From assembly GCA_945864585.1 (NCBI GenBank), contig CAMBCF010000018.1, positions 1 through 53,298 of the forward strand: DNA of 53,298 bases. Direction: 5' to 3'. Source of the DNA: Bordetella parapertussis (GTDB taxonomy: Bacteria > Pseudomonadota > Gammaproteobacteria > Burkholderiales > SG8-41). Of the stretch, positions 7,945 through 16,251 are shown piece by piece. Under the pieces are notes generated by a model. It made no database searches and was not told the origin of the DNA. It worked only from the letters and a program-made list of their open reading frames with translations. The translations under genes were made by a program, and so were the position numbers. Numbering within the stretch: position 1 is the stretch's first letter; each line of letters starts with the position of its first letter.

Positions 7945-9135
7945 TTATCGTCTGATCAACCCCGCAAGCGCTACTGCCGCGAACACGGCCCCGGCGTAAA
8001 ACGTCATCGCCGGGCTGAAGACTGTCCACAGCGCGCCGGCGATCACGCTCGCTGCGAGCAATGCGAAGCCGCTCATCAGGTTGAACACGCCGAACGCGGT
8101 GCCCCGCAAATCCTCGGGCGCGGCGTCGGCGACGATAGCGGCGAGCAGTCCCTGCGTCGCACCCATGTGCAGGCCCCACAGCAGCGCGCCCGCACCCACC
8201 GCCCACGCGTTGGTCGAGAGTGCCAACACCACGTCGGCGGCGATGAGCAGCGCGACGCCGGCGGCGAGCATGAGCTTGCGATTGATACGGTCGGAGAGCG
8301 CGCCCAGCGGATATGCGCTTAGCGCGTAAACGAGATTCATCACCACCAGAATCACCGGCACCCAGGTGACCGCGAGGCCCACGTTCTGCGCGCGCAGCAG
8401 CAGGAACGCCTCGGAGAAACGCGCCAGCGTCAGTATCGCGCCGAGCACAGTGACTTGCCAAAACATCCGTGGCAGCCGCGCCATTTCGGCGCGACTGATC
8501 GGAAACGGCCGCGCCTTTGCAGGTTGCGCGCGCGCGGGTTCCTGCACGCCGAAGATGATCAGCGGCACGCACAACAACGCAGGGATGACCGCGATCCAGA
8601 ACACCAGGCGAAAGTTGTCTGCGGTTGCGGCCATGAGCATGATCGCGAGCAGCGGGCCGGCCACCGCGCCGACGCTGTCGAGCGACTGGCGCAGGCCGTA
8701 TGCCGCGCCGCGCATATCCGCGGGCGTTACGTCGGCGATCAGCGCGTCGCGCGGCGCGCCGCGTATGCCTTTGGCGATGCGGTCGATGGTGCGCGCGGTG
8801 AGCACCGTGCCGATGCCGGTGGCAATCGCGAACAGCGGCTTGCATGCGGCGGCCAGACCGTAGCCGAGCAGCAATAACGGCTTTCTGCGGCCGATCCAAT
8901 CGCTGATCGCGCCAGAGAACACTTTGACAAACGCTGCCGTCGCCTCGGCGATGCCCTCGATAATGCCGACCGACATTGCACTGGCGCCGATCACCGTGAC
9001 CAGAAACACCGGTAGCAGCGCATGAATCATCTCCGACGAGATGTCCATGAACAGACTTACGAAGCCAAGCACCACTACGCTGCGCGGTAGCGCGCGGCGA
9101 CCAGTGGCGGGAGGCGGAGCGGGGGCGGGTTGCAT
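7945..9135 (-). CDS. MFS transporter
   Basis: This 396-residue inner-membrane permease of the major facilitator superfamily has about 12 hydrophobic segments. The inter-helix 2-3 loop SGAISDWIGRRKPLLLLGYG fits the family signature. RTIDRIAKGIRGAPRDALIAD is typical of a subgroup of proton-driven exporters and drug-resistance proteins. A second copy of the loop motif, LGALSDRINRKLMLAAG, begins the second half. It lies 24 bases downstream of a Bug gene on the same strand (9160-10128), so the two are probably co-transcribed. That arrangement suggests a carrier acting on the same or a related compound. The substrate and direction of transport cannot be read from the sequence. Confidence 0.85.
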   Translation of the reverse strand: MQPAPAPPPATGRRALPRSVVVLGFVSLFMDISSEMIHALLPVFLVTVIGASAMSVGIIEGIAEATAAFVKVFSGAISDWIGRRKPLLLLGYGLAAACKPLFAIATGIGTVLTARTIDRIAKGIRGAPRDALIADVTPADMRGAAYGLRQSLDSVGAVAGPLLAIMLMAATADNFRLVFWIAVIPALLCVPLIIFGVQEPARAQPAKARPFPISRAEMARLPRMFWQVTVLGAILTLARFSEAFLLLRAQNVGLAVTWVPVILVVMNLVYALSAYPLGALSDRINRKLMLAAGVALLIAADVVLALSTNAWAVGAGALLWGLHMGATQGLLAAIVADAAPEDLRGTAFGVFNLMSGFALLAASVIAGALWTVFSPAMTFYAGAVFAAVALAGLIRR

Positions 9136-9159
9136 GCGCGGTCAAGCAATACGGGATGG

Positions 9160-10128
9160 CTATTGCTGCCGCGTTTGTTTAGCGAGGCGCATCCATTTAG
9201 CGAGATCGCTGCGGATGATGGCGGCAAATTGTTCCGGCGTGTTGCCGATGATGTCCACACTCAAAGCGGTCAGCGCCTGACGCACCTCGGGCGCTTGCAG
9301 TGTTTTTGCTACGCCACCGTGCAGCTTGGCGAGTACGGGCCTAGGCAGATTCGCCGGCGCGATCACCCCGTACCAGATCGACACATCGAACCCCGGCACG
9401 CCCGCTTCGGCAATCGCCGGCGTATCCGGCAGCAAGGGTGAACGGCTCGCGGATGAAATGCCCAGCACTCTGAGACGCCCACTCTTCACATGCGGCATGG
9501 TCTGGGCAAAGCCTGTCAACGACATGCTGACCTGTCCTGCGATCAAATCGGTGATACCCACCGCACCCTTGTAGGGCACCAGCAGTATGTCTACGCCCGC
9601 CATGCTGTTGAACAGCGCGGCGGCGACGTGTATCGCGCTGCCTGGTCCCGCGGTTGCGCTGGTCAGATGGCCGGGTTTCGCTTTCGCCAGCGCGATCAGC
9701 TCCTTGACCGATTTTGCTTCCACCGCGGGATGCACCACCAGCAGGTAAGGCGACGCCACCGCCAGCGTCACCGGCGTGAAGTCGCGCAGCGGATGGTACG
9801 GCAGATTGGGCGTGGTGCTGGGTTGCATGGCGAAGGTGGATGAAATAAATATCAGCGTGTGCCCATCCGGGTTGGCGCGTGCGGTGAGTTCGGTGGCGAG
9901 CATGCCTGCGGCGCCGGCGCGGTTGTCGACCACGAACTGCTGGCCCCAGGATTCCGTGAGTTTCCTGCTGATGATGCGCGCCACCACGTCGCTGGTGCCG
10001 CCGGGGGTGAAGCCGACCAGCATGCGCACCGGACGTGTGGGGTAGGCAATATCCGCTGCCCCAACACCGCCGCACATGAGCGCTACGCTGGCGAGCGCAG
10101 TGCGCATCAATAGGCGAAGTTGCAGCAT
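9160..10128 (-). CDS. Bug-family TTT periplasmic solute-binding protein
   Basis: The 322-residue receptor begins MLQLRLLMRTALASVALMCG with a cleavage region ending GVGAADIAYPTRPVRM. Motifs VGFTPGGTSDVVARII, VDNRAGAAGMLATEL, YHPLRDFTPVTLA, VPYKGAVGITDLIAGQ and PAIAEAGVPGFDV are present, and it ends WMRLAKQTRQQ. The reading frame continues 35 codons further upstream, but that part is basic and unlike a signal peptide, so the ATG at 10128 was preferred. The ATG at 10107 is a possible alternative. It is the first gene of a likely pair with the MFS transporter at 7945-9135. It is divergent from another Bug gene at 10261, and the 132 bases between them probably hold both promoters. Confidence 0.87.
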   Translation of the reverse strand: MLQLRLLMRTALASVALMCGGVGAADIAYPTRPVRMLVGFTPGGTSDVVARIISRKLTESWGQQFVVDNRAGAAGMLATELTARANPDGHTLIFISSTFAMQPSTTPNLPYHPLRDFTPVTLAVASPYLLVVHPAVEAKSVKELIALAKAKPGHLTSATAGPGSAIHVAAALFNSMAGVDILLVPYKGAVGITDLIAGQVSMSLTGFAQTMPHVKSGRLRVLGISSASRSPLLPDTPAIAEAGVPGFDVSIWYGVIAPANLPRPVLAKLHGGVAKTLQAPEVRQALTALSVDIIGNTPEQFAAIIRSDLAKWMRLAKQTRQQ

Positions 10129-10260
10129 GTGGATAGGTGAGCCATGAATGTTGGCGGAAGTATAGCGCCGGCGTGATTTACACGCGATTTTGATTGAATC
10201 ACGCCGCCGTGCAGAATAGGATAGCAGCGGCAATGAATGGTGTCGACAGGAGGTTTAACC

Positions 10261-11286
10261 ATGTGGGGCAAGGGTAATGCGAAGGTTCCAGGCGCGGCCA
10301 TTTGCGTGGCAGGAATGCTGGCGGTGTTTTCGGCGCACGCGCAAACCCCTGCGACAGGGCCTGCTCCGAGCGTACCGAAGGGATCGGCGCAGGCCTATCC
10401 TGCCAAAACCGTGCGCATCATTGTCTCCTCAGCGGCCGGCGGCGGCAGCGATTTCATCGCGCGCCTGCTGGCGCAAAAACTGGGCGAAGCATTGGCGCAG
10501 CAAGTCATCGTCGAGAATCGCGCCGGCGCTGGCGGCACGCTGGGCATAGAGGCCGGCATCCGCTCGGCGCCCGATGGCTACACCTTCAATCTCGTTACGC
10601 CGAGTTACGCGATCAATGCAAGTCTTTATAACCTCAGGTTCGATCCGCTTAACGATTTCACGCCTATAGTACCGGTGGCGCGGGGGCCGCTGGTGGCCGT
10701 GGTGCATCCTTCAGTGCCGGCAAAAACTTTGCGCGAATTGATCGCGCTGGCCAAGGCGCGGCCCGAACAAATCGTTTATGGTTCCGCCGGGCAGGGCACG
10801 ATAGTGCATCTGGCGAACGCGCAGTTTCTGCATAGGGCGGGCATCAAAATGGTTCACGTGCCTTACAAAGGCGGCGCACCTGCGCTGACCGAACTTATCG
10901 CCGGGCAGATTTCGCTGGTGTTCGCAACACCGCAGACCGGATTGCCGCAGGTAAAGGCGGGGCGTATCCGCGCGCTGGCGGTGACCACCGCCACGCGCTT
11001 AGCCGCCGAGCTGGGTATTCCCACCATCGCCGAGGCTGGTGTGCCGGGTTATGATGTGTCCAACTGGCACGCGTTAATCGGGCCCAAAGGCGTGCCGCGC
11101 GCAGTGGTCGAGCGCATCAACAGCGAAGTCACGAAAATCCTCCGTGCCAAAGACATGGAAGAGCGCTTGCGCGGCGACGGCGTATCACCCGCGAGCGGCA
11201 CGCCTGAAGCGCTGCAGGAGCAAATTCGCAGGGAAATCGCCATGTGGCGCGATGTGGTGAAGGCGGCGGATATCAAAATTCAGTAG
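10261..11286 (+). CDS. Bug-family TTT periplasmic solute-binding protein
   Basis: This is a 341-residue exported receptor. After the signal peptide (ICVAGMLAVFSAHA) comes an unusually long Pro/Ala/Gly-rich spacer, QTPATGPAPSVPKGSAQ, before the mature fold AYPAKTVRIIVSSAAGGGSD. The Bug protein at 46073 has a comparable spacer. Other motifs are VENRAGAGGTLGIEA, FDPLNDFTPIVPVARGP, VPYKGGAPALTELIAGQ and PTIAEAGVPGYDVS. A strong AGGAGGT at 10248-10254 fixes the ATG at 10261. It is followed on the same strand by an MFS transporter (11340) and an enoyl-CoA hydratase-like gene (12644), possibly one transcript. Confidence 0.9.
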   Translation: MWGKGNAKVPGAAICVAGMLAVFSAHAQTPATGPAPSVPKGSAQAYPAKTVRIIVSSAAGGGSDFIARLLAQKLGEALAQQVIVENRAGAGGTLGIEAGIRSAPDGYTFNLVTPSYAINASLYNLRFDPLNDFTPIVPVARGPLVAVVHPSVPAKTLRELIALAKARPEQIVYGSAGQGTIVHLANAQFLHRAGIKMVHVPYKGGAPALTELIAGQISLVFATPQTGLPQVKAGRIRALAVTTATRLAAELGIPTIAEAGVPGYDVSNWHALIGPKGVPRAVVERINSEVTKILRAKDMEERLRGDGVSPASGTPEALQEQIRREIAMWRDVVKAADIKIQ

Positions 11287-11339
11287 GCAGTAGCACATAA
11301 AAACAAATGCTTGCGTATACGCATGTCTGAAGGTGCGCG

Positions 11340-12593
11340 ATGAGCGCTGCGAATCCGTCGCAGTCAGCGCTCGCGCCATTCGCGGTGAGGAGCTTTCGCT
11401 ATCAATGGCCGGGTGATCTCGCGACCTCGTGGGCGATCGAGATGGAGAACATCATCCTGGCGTGGTACATCCTCGTCGAAACGCAGTCGGTGGTGATGCT
11501 GACGCTGTTCGGTTCGCTGCAATATCTGGGCACCTTGTTCGCACCCGTGCTGGGCGTGACCGGCCAGCGCATCGGCAACAAGAAAACCTACTGTGGCTTG
11601 CGGCTTGCCTTCACCACCTGCGCGGCCATTACCATGACGCTGGCAGTGAGCGGCGTATTGATGCCGCTGCATGTGTTTTTTATCGGTGCAGCGATGAGCG
11701 TGGTACGGCCTGCGGATATGGTGCTGCGCTATGCGCTGGTGGGCGAGACCATACCCACGGCGCAGTTGATGAGCGCGACCAGCGTCTCGCGCACCACGCA
11801 GGATTCCGCGCGTGTGATGGGCGCATTGACGGGTGCTGCGCTGGTGCTGTGGCTGGGCATGGCCCACACCTACATGGTGATCGTGAGCTTCTATGGCTGT
11901 GCGCTGTTGCTAAGCCTCAAGGTGTCGGGCAAGCCGGTGTCGCAAGCGGCCAAGGATGCGCGGCCTGCTTCTGCACTGGGCGATTTGCGTGACGGCATGG
12001 TCTATGTGTGGCGCACACCGCACCTCTTGGCGGCGATGGCGATTGCGTTTCTGGTGAATGTAACGGCGTTTCCATTGACCAATACTTTATTGCCTTATGT
12101 CGCCAAGGATGTGTACCACACCGATCAGCGCGGTTTGAGTTATCTCACGGCGGGTTTTGCCTTTGGCGCGTTGATGGGGTCGATCATTCTGTCCCGCATC
12201 GGCTACCGGCTGCCACCCGCGCGCATGATGATCATTTTTTGTGCCGTGTGGTATTCGATGACACTGCTGTTCGCGCAAATGCCGGGCTTCACGGGCGGCA
12301 TACCGATGATCATGCTCGCAGGCTGTGCGCAAAGCATGAGCATGGTGCCGCTGTCGGCGATGCTCCTGCGCACCACCCGCGAAGGTTACCGCGGTCACGT
12401 CATGGGTGCGCGCACGCTGATGATCTACGGCGTGCCAGTCGGCCTCTTGATCGCGGGTCCGCTCATCGCCCATTACGGTTACCGCGTAACGGCCACCCTG
12501 TATTGTGTGTCGGGGCTGCTATGCACCGCGCTCATCGGCTGGTACTGGCGTGTATACATCTGGCGCGCGGATGCGCCCGGGAATAGGCGTTGA
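11340..12593 (+). CDS. MFS transporter (MFS_3/EntS-like)
   Basis: This is a 417-residue inner-membrane permease with about 12 hydrophobic helices. The layout, starting with FAVRSFRYQWPGDLATSWA and running through VVRPADMVLRYALVGE and a conserved SVSRTTQDSARVMGALTGA segment, resembles the MFS_3 group that includes the enterobactin exporter EntS. The central loop (SGKPVSQAAKDARPAS) separates two six-helix halves. It begins 53 bases after the Bug gene at 10261 and ends 50 bases before the enoyl-CoA hydratase-like gene. This context suggests transport or export linked to the same degradative step. The cargo is unknown. Confidence 0.83.
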   Translation: MSAANPSQSALAPFAVRSFRYQWPGDLATSWAIEMENIILAWYILVETQSVVMLTLFGSLQYLGTLFAPVLGVTGQRIGNKKTYCGLRLAFTTCAAITMTLAVSGVLMPLHVFFIGAAMSVVRPADMVLRYALVGETIPTAQLMSATSVSRTTQDSARVMGALTGAALVLWLGMAHTYMVIVSFYGCALLLSLKVSGKPVSQAAKDARPASALGDLRDGMVYVWRTPHLLAAMAIAFLVNVTAFPLTNTLLPYVAKDVYHTDQRGLSYLTAGFAFGALMGSIILSRIGYRLPPARMMIIFCAVWYSMTLLFAQMPGFTGGIPMIMLAGCAQSMSMVPLSAMLLRTTREGYRGHVMGARTLMIYGVPVGLLIAGPLIAHYGYRVTATLYCVSGLLCTALIGWYWRVYIWRADAPGNRR

Positions 12594-12643
12594 ACGCACT
12601 GGCGTATGATGGCGGTTCAAACATTGAATTTAAGGAGACCTTT

Positions 12644-13453
12644 ATGAGTTTTGTCGAAGTCGAACGTAACGATGGCATTATGGTGGTGCGCTTGAATCGT
12701 CCGGAACGCATGAACTCGCTCGGCACGGAATTGCGCAATCTCCTGGCCGATGCCTGGTGCGAGTTTCGCGACAGCAAGGACCTGGAGGTGGCGATATTCA
12801 CCGGCGCCGGCCGCGCGTTTTGCGCGGGCGAGGATATGAAAGAGTCGGTGGAAAAAGGCCGTGTGGGTTCGTCGACAGAATCCGCGCAGCGCGAAAACCC
12901 CTACAACGACGGCACGCTTGATAAACCCGTGATCGTGGCGATCAATGGTTTTGCCATGGGCGGCGGCTTCATGCTCACGGAGCGTGCGGATTTTCGCGTG
13001 GCGGTGCGCGGCGCGACCTTTGAATCGTCCGAGGCCAAGCGCTGGTTGCTGGGCGGCCACAGCCACGGCATCGTCAATAACCTGCCGCATGTCATCGCCA
13101 CTGAAATTGCCTTCGCGTTCCGGTTTACCGCCGAGCGCATGTACGAACTGGGCTATCTGAACCGCCTCACCGATGCCGATCAACTAATGCCCGTTGCGCG
13201 CGAAATGGCCGCCCATCTGCTGAGCTTGCCGCCGGCCTCACGTGTCAATACGCTGCACATGACACGCGCCTCGCGCGGGCGCGTGTCCGACGAACTCGAA
13301 GCCTACGCCAAGCTGCTGCATAGCCATGGTGCGCTGTCCGATCGCGTGGAATCGCGCAAGGCGTTCGCAGAAAAACGCAAACCCAATTGGAAGGGCTGGG
13401 ACAACCCCGGCGACCGCGAGCGCACACCCAAGTTTCGGGCGGCGGGGAAATAA
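12644..13453 (+). CDS. enoyl-CoA hydratase/isomerase family protein
   Basis: This 269-residue crotonase-fold protein should act on an acyl-CoA thioester. The oxyanion-hole segments FTGAGRAFCAGEDMKES (residues 52-68) and INGFAMGGG (100-108) are present. In classical hydratases one catalytic Glu follows the GGG and a second sits about 20 residues later in a PE pair. Here the first position is Met110, while Glu130 in FESSEAK fits the second. This suggests an isomerase, lyase or other crotonase reaction rather than simple hydration. The ATG at 12644 follows AAGGAGA. It is the third gene of a possible Bug-MFS-crotonase transcript, and its stop lies 2 bases from the convergent D-aminoacylase-like gene. 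Confidence 0.82.
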   Translation: MSFVEVERNDGIMVVRLNRPERMNSLGTELRNLLADAWCEFRDSKDLEVAIFTGAGRAFCAGEDMKESVEKGRVGSSTESAQRENPYNDGTLDKPVIVAINGFAMGGGFMLTERADFRVAVRGATFESSEAKRWLLGGHSHGIVNNLPHVIATEIAFAFRFTAERMYELGYLNRLTDADQLMPVAREMAAHLLSLPPASRVNTLHMTRASRGRVSDELEAYAKLLHSHGALSDRVESRKAFAEKRKPNWKGWDNPGDRERTPKFRAAGK

Positions 13454-13455
13454 CT

Positions 13456-15168
13456 TCAGCTGCGCTGTCCTAGCGGCCCGCGCAGCAGTTTTCCGGGCAG
13501 TGCGCCGGTAGGCTTGCCGTTGCGCAGCAGGACCTTGCCGTTCACCACCGTTGCTGCCATGCCGCGCGTGCGTTGCACCAGCCGGCGCGCACCAGACGGC
13601 AGGTCGTCCACTACCTCCGGCAACTCGGCCATGATGGTGTCAGGATTGAACACCACGATATCGGCCGCCATGCCGGTGCGTAGCAGGCCCCGGTCGTGGA
13701 AACCCCAGAGGGTCGCGGGCACCAGTGACAGCATGCGCACCGCCTGTTCGAGCGTGAACGCCTGCTTGGTGCGCACCCAGTGATATAAGAGGTGCGTCTG
13801 CAGCGAGGAGTCCATGAGCTGCGAGACGTGCGCGCCGGAGTCCGAAAATGTGGTCACGGTGCGCGGGTGGCGCATGATCTGCAGCGCGATGTCCTGGTCT
13901 TCGTTAGCCACGGGCTGGAGAAAAAACTGGTCGAGGTCTTTTTCCAGCGCGAGCTCGATCATGGTCTCGGCCGGATGCTGCTTGCGCGCTCGCGCGACTT
14001 CGGCCACCGAGCGGTGCGGCCCTTCCACGGTATCCAATACGAACAACCAGTCGTAGTCGGCGGGCTTCGCCTCGGTGCCGCGCGCCTCGCGATTGTCGCG
14101 CGCGCCCGAGGCCTCAATGAGTTTGGCGCGCAACGCGGGATCGCGCAGCTTGTGCTTTTGCTCCTCCAGCGGCAGCGCGCGAATGTCTTTCCACAGCGGC
14201 AGGCGGTCAAACGGCATTTGCGTCTTGAACGACAGCAGTGCGGAGAGCGAGCGGCTGTGCGCCTGCGCGAACATGCGGCCGCCCGCAGCCGCGGTTTCGT
14301 CGAGCAGATCGAGATATTTTTTCCAGGTGCCCGGTGAATTGCGCCGGCTGAACACGCCGAAGGTTATCGGCCGGCCTGATTCGACTGCGAGATCACGCAA
14401 GCGCGTGTGCCATTCGCGCAGGCCGGGGTCGCCCGCGTTGCGGTCCACGCCCTCACCGGCGATTTCGAACAGCCCCGCGTTCAACTTGCCCATCGCACCC
14501 ACCAGCCGCCGCACCTCGTCCCACGCTGCGGCGCGGCTTGCGACCGGATGCGCATCGGGTGTCTCGTGGGCCGGCGAGCGTGATGAAGTGAACCCGACGG
14601 CGCCGGCGGAAATCGCGTCGTGCACCTGGCGTTCCATCGCCTGCAAATCGTCCTCGGTTGCCTTTTGCGTAAATGCGCGCTCGCCCATCACAAAGGTGCG
14701 GATGGCAGAGTGCCCGACGTAGCTCGCATAGTTAATACCCTTGGGCAGCCGCTCAAGCGTCGCGAGAAATTCGGGATAGGTGGTCCAGCTCCATCGGATG
14801 CCGGCCTCCATTGCCGCAGCCGAAATATCCTCGGCACGCTGCAGGTTGCGCACCACCATATGCTTATCCGCAGCCGCGCACGGCGCCAGCGTGAAGCCGC
14901 AATTGCCCATTACCGCAGTGGTGATGCCGTGATAGCAGGAAGAGGTGCCGAGGGGATCCCAGAATATCTGCGCGTCCATATGGGTGTGGCCGTCCACGAA
15001 CCCGGGCGCCACCACATGGCCTTCGGCGTCCAGCACCTCCGTTGCGGGCTCGCGGATGCGCCCTATGGTCACGATCTTGCCTTGAACCACGCCGACGTCC
15101 GCGCGATAGCGCGGCATGCCGGAACCATCTATCACAGTACCGTTTTTGATTACCAGGTCATATTGCAT
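13456..15168 (-). CDS. D-aminoacylase family amidohydrolase (N-acyl-D-amino-acid deacylase-like)
   Basis: This 570-residue member of the amidohydrolase superfamily would hydrolyse an N-acyl-D-amino acid or a related amide with zinc. The N-terminal beta domain begins YDLVIKNGTVIDGSGMP. Metal-binding motifs follow: GFVDGHTHMDAQ with His61 and His63, then HGITTAVMGNCG with Cys90, the unusual Cys ligand of D-aminoacylases. Later come AQAHSRSLSALL and TTFSDSGAHVSQLMD, which should supply further ligands and the catalytic Asp. The C-terminal barrel closes with MAATVVNGKVLLRNGKPTG. GGAGAGACC precedes the ATG. It is the last gene of a minus-strand series with a Bug gene 35 bases upstream, consistent with uptake and hydrolysis of one substrate. 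Confidence 0.87.
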   Translation of the reverse strand: MQYDLVIKNGTVIDGSGMPRYRADVGVVQGKIVTIGRIREPATEVLDAEGHVVAPGFVDGHTHMDAQIFWDPLGTSSCYHGITTAVMGNCGFTLAPCAAADKHMVVRNLQRAEDISAAAMEAGIRWSWTTYPEFLATLERLPKGINYASYVGHSAIRTFVMGERAFTQKATEDDLQAMERQVHDAISAGAVGFTSSRSPAHETPDAHPVASRAAAWDEVRRLVGAMGKLNAGLFEIAGEGVDRNAGDPGLREWHTRLRDLAVESGRPITFGVFSRRNSPGTWKKYLDLLDETAAAGGRMFAQAHSRSLSALLSFKTQMPFDRLPLWKDIRALPLEEQKHKLRDPALRAKLIEASGARDNREARGTEAKPADYDWLFVLDTVEGPHRSVAEVARARKQHPAETMIELALEKDLDQFFLQPVANEDQDIALQIMRHPRTVTTFSDSGAHVSQLMDSSLQTHLLYHWVRTKQAFTLEQAVRMLSLVPATLWGFHDRGLLRTGMAADIVVFNPDTIMAELPEVVDDLPSGARRLVQRTRGMAATVVNGKVLLRNGKPTGALPGKLLRGPLGQRS

Positions 15169-15203
15169 CGCAGGTCTCTCCTATGGTCAGAACAATTCGG
15201 ATG

Positions 15204-16166
15204 TTACTCAACGCGCGCGCCGGTGGCCTTGACCACCTTCGCCCACTTTTCGACTTCCGACTTCAGGTGCGCACCGAATCGCTCGGGCGGACCGCCGATC
15301 GGATCAACGGCGCCGTTGAGGAAGCGCTCGCGCACGTCGGGCAGCGTCAGAATTTTGTTGATCTCGGCGTTGAGCCTGACGATGATGTCGCGCGGCGTGG
15401 CGGCCGGCGCGACCACGCCGAACCATACCACCACCTCGAAGCCGGGCACGGTTTCCGCAATAGTGGGAATCTGCGGCGCCTGTTTGATGCGCGCCGCGGT
15501 GGTCACTGCGATCGCGCGCAGCCTTCCAGCCTGCGCATGCGGCAGCAGGTTTGGCAGGTTCTCGCAATACATCATCACGTGGCCGCCGATCAAATCGGTG
15601 ACCGCCGGCGCGCCGCCCTTGTAGGGGATGTGCAACATGTCGACACCGGTCATCAGCTTTAACAATTCCATCGCCATGTGTGGCGAAGTGCCGCTGCCGG
15701 CGGAGGCATAAGTGAGCAGTCCGGGTTTTGCTTTGGCCAGCCTGATCAGATCCTGCACGGTTTTCACCGGCACCGCAGGATGCACCGTCAGTATATTCGC
15801 ACTCGCGCCGGCGTAGATGACGGGCGTCAGGTCGCGCAAGGTGTCGTAGGGTAGTCTGGTGTACAGCGTCTGGTTGACGGCAAACGGCACTGCCACGATC
15901 AGCAGGGTGTAGCCGTCGCCCGGTGATTTCGCGGCGATGTCGGCGCCCAGCGTGCTGGCCGCGCCCGGGCGGTTGTCGACGATGGCCGTGCCGAAACCGC
16001 TGTCGGAAAATTTCTGCGCGATGGTGCGCCCGAGCGTGTCGTTGAACGCGCCGGGCGGAAACGGCACGATGATGCGGATCGGCTTGGCGGGGTAACTCTG
16101 GGCAACGGCGGCACCCGCGGTCAGGCACAGGGCAGTGAGCAATGCAGACGCTATTGTTTTTGGCAC
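15204..16166 (-). CDS. Bug-family TTT periplasmic solute-binding protein
   Basis: This is a 320-residue receptor with signal peptide PKTIASALLTALCLTAGAA, then VAQSYPAKPIRIIVPFPPG. Motifs AFNDTLGRTIAQKF, VDNRPGAASTLGAD, YDTLRDLTPVIYAGAS, IPYKGGAPAVTDLIGGHV and PTIAETVPGFEVV are present. The frame stays open for 43 further codons upstream, but the correct start is the GTG at 16166, which has AGGAGG seven bases before it and gives a proper signal peptide. It sits between the GMC oxidoreductase gene (85 bases upstream) and the D-aminoacylase-like gene (35 bases downstream), all on the minus strand. Confidence 0.88.
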   Translation of the reverse strand: MPKTIASALLTALCLTAGAAVAQSYPAKPIRIIVPFPPGAFNDTLGRTIAQKFSDSGFGTAIVDNRPGAASTLGADIAAKSPGDGYTLLIVAVPFAVNQTLYTRLPYDTLRDLTPVIYAGASANILTVHPAVPVKTVQDLIRLAKAKPGLLTYASAGSGTSPHMAMELLKLMTGVDMLHIPYKGGAPAVTDLIGGHVMMYCENLPNLLPHAQAGRLRAIAVTTAARIKQAPQIPTIAETVPGFEVVVWFGVVAPAATPRDIIVRLNAEINKILTLPDVRERFLNGAVDPIGGPPERFGAHLKSEVEKWAKVVKATGARVE

Positions 16167-16251
16167 GAGGAACCTCCTGGTTGCTGCGAGTTGCCGACAC
16201 TTTTGCAACCATGTCGGCATGTAATTCATTACCCGAATCAATGGCGCACGA

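Noticed and set aside
7766-9145. A 459-codon minus-strand frame overlapping the MFS transporter gene
   Set aside because: It is rich in Arg, Gly and His with no motif, while the alternative frame gives a clear 12-helix MFS protein.
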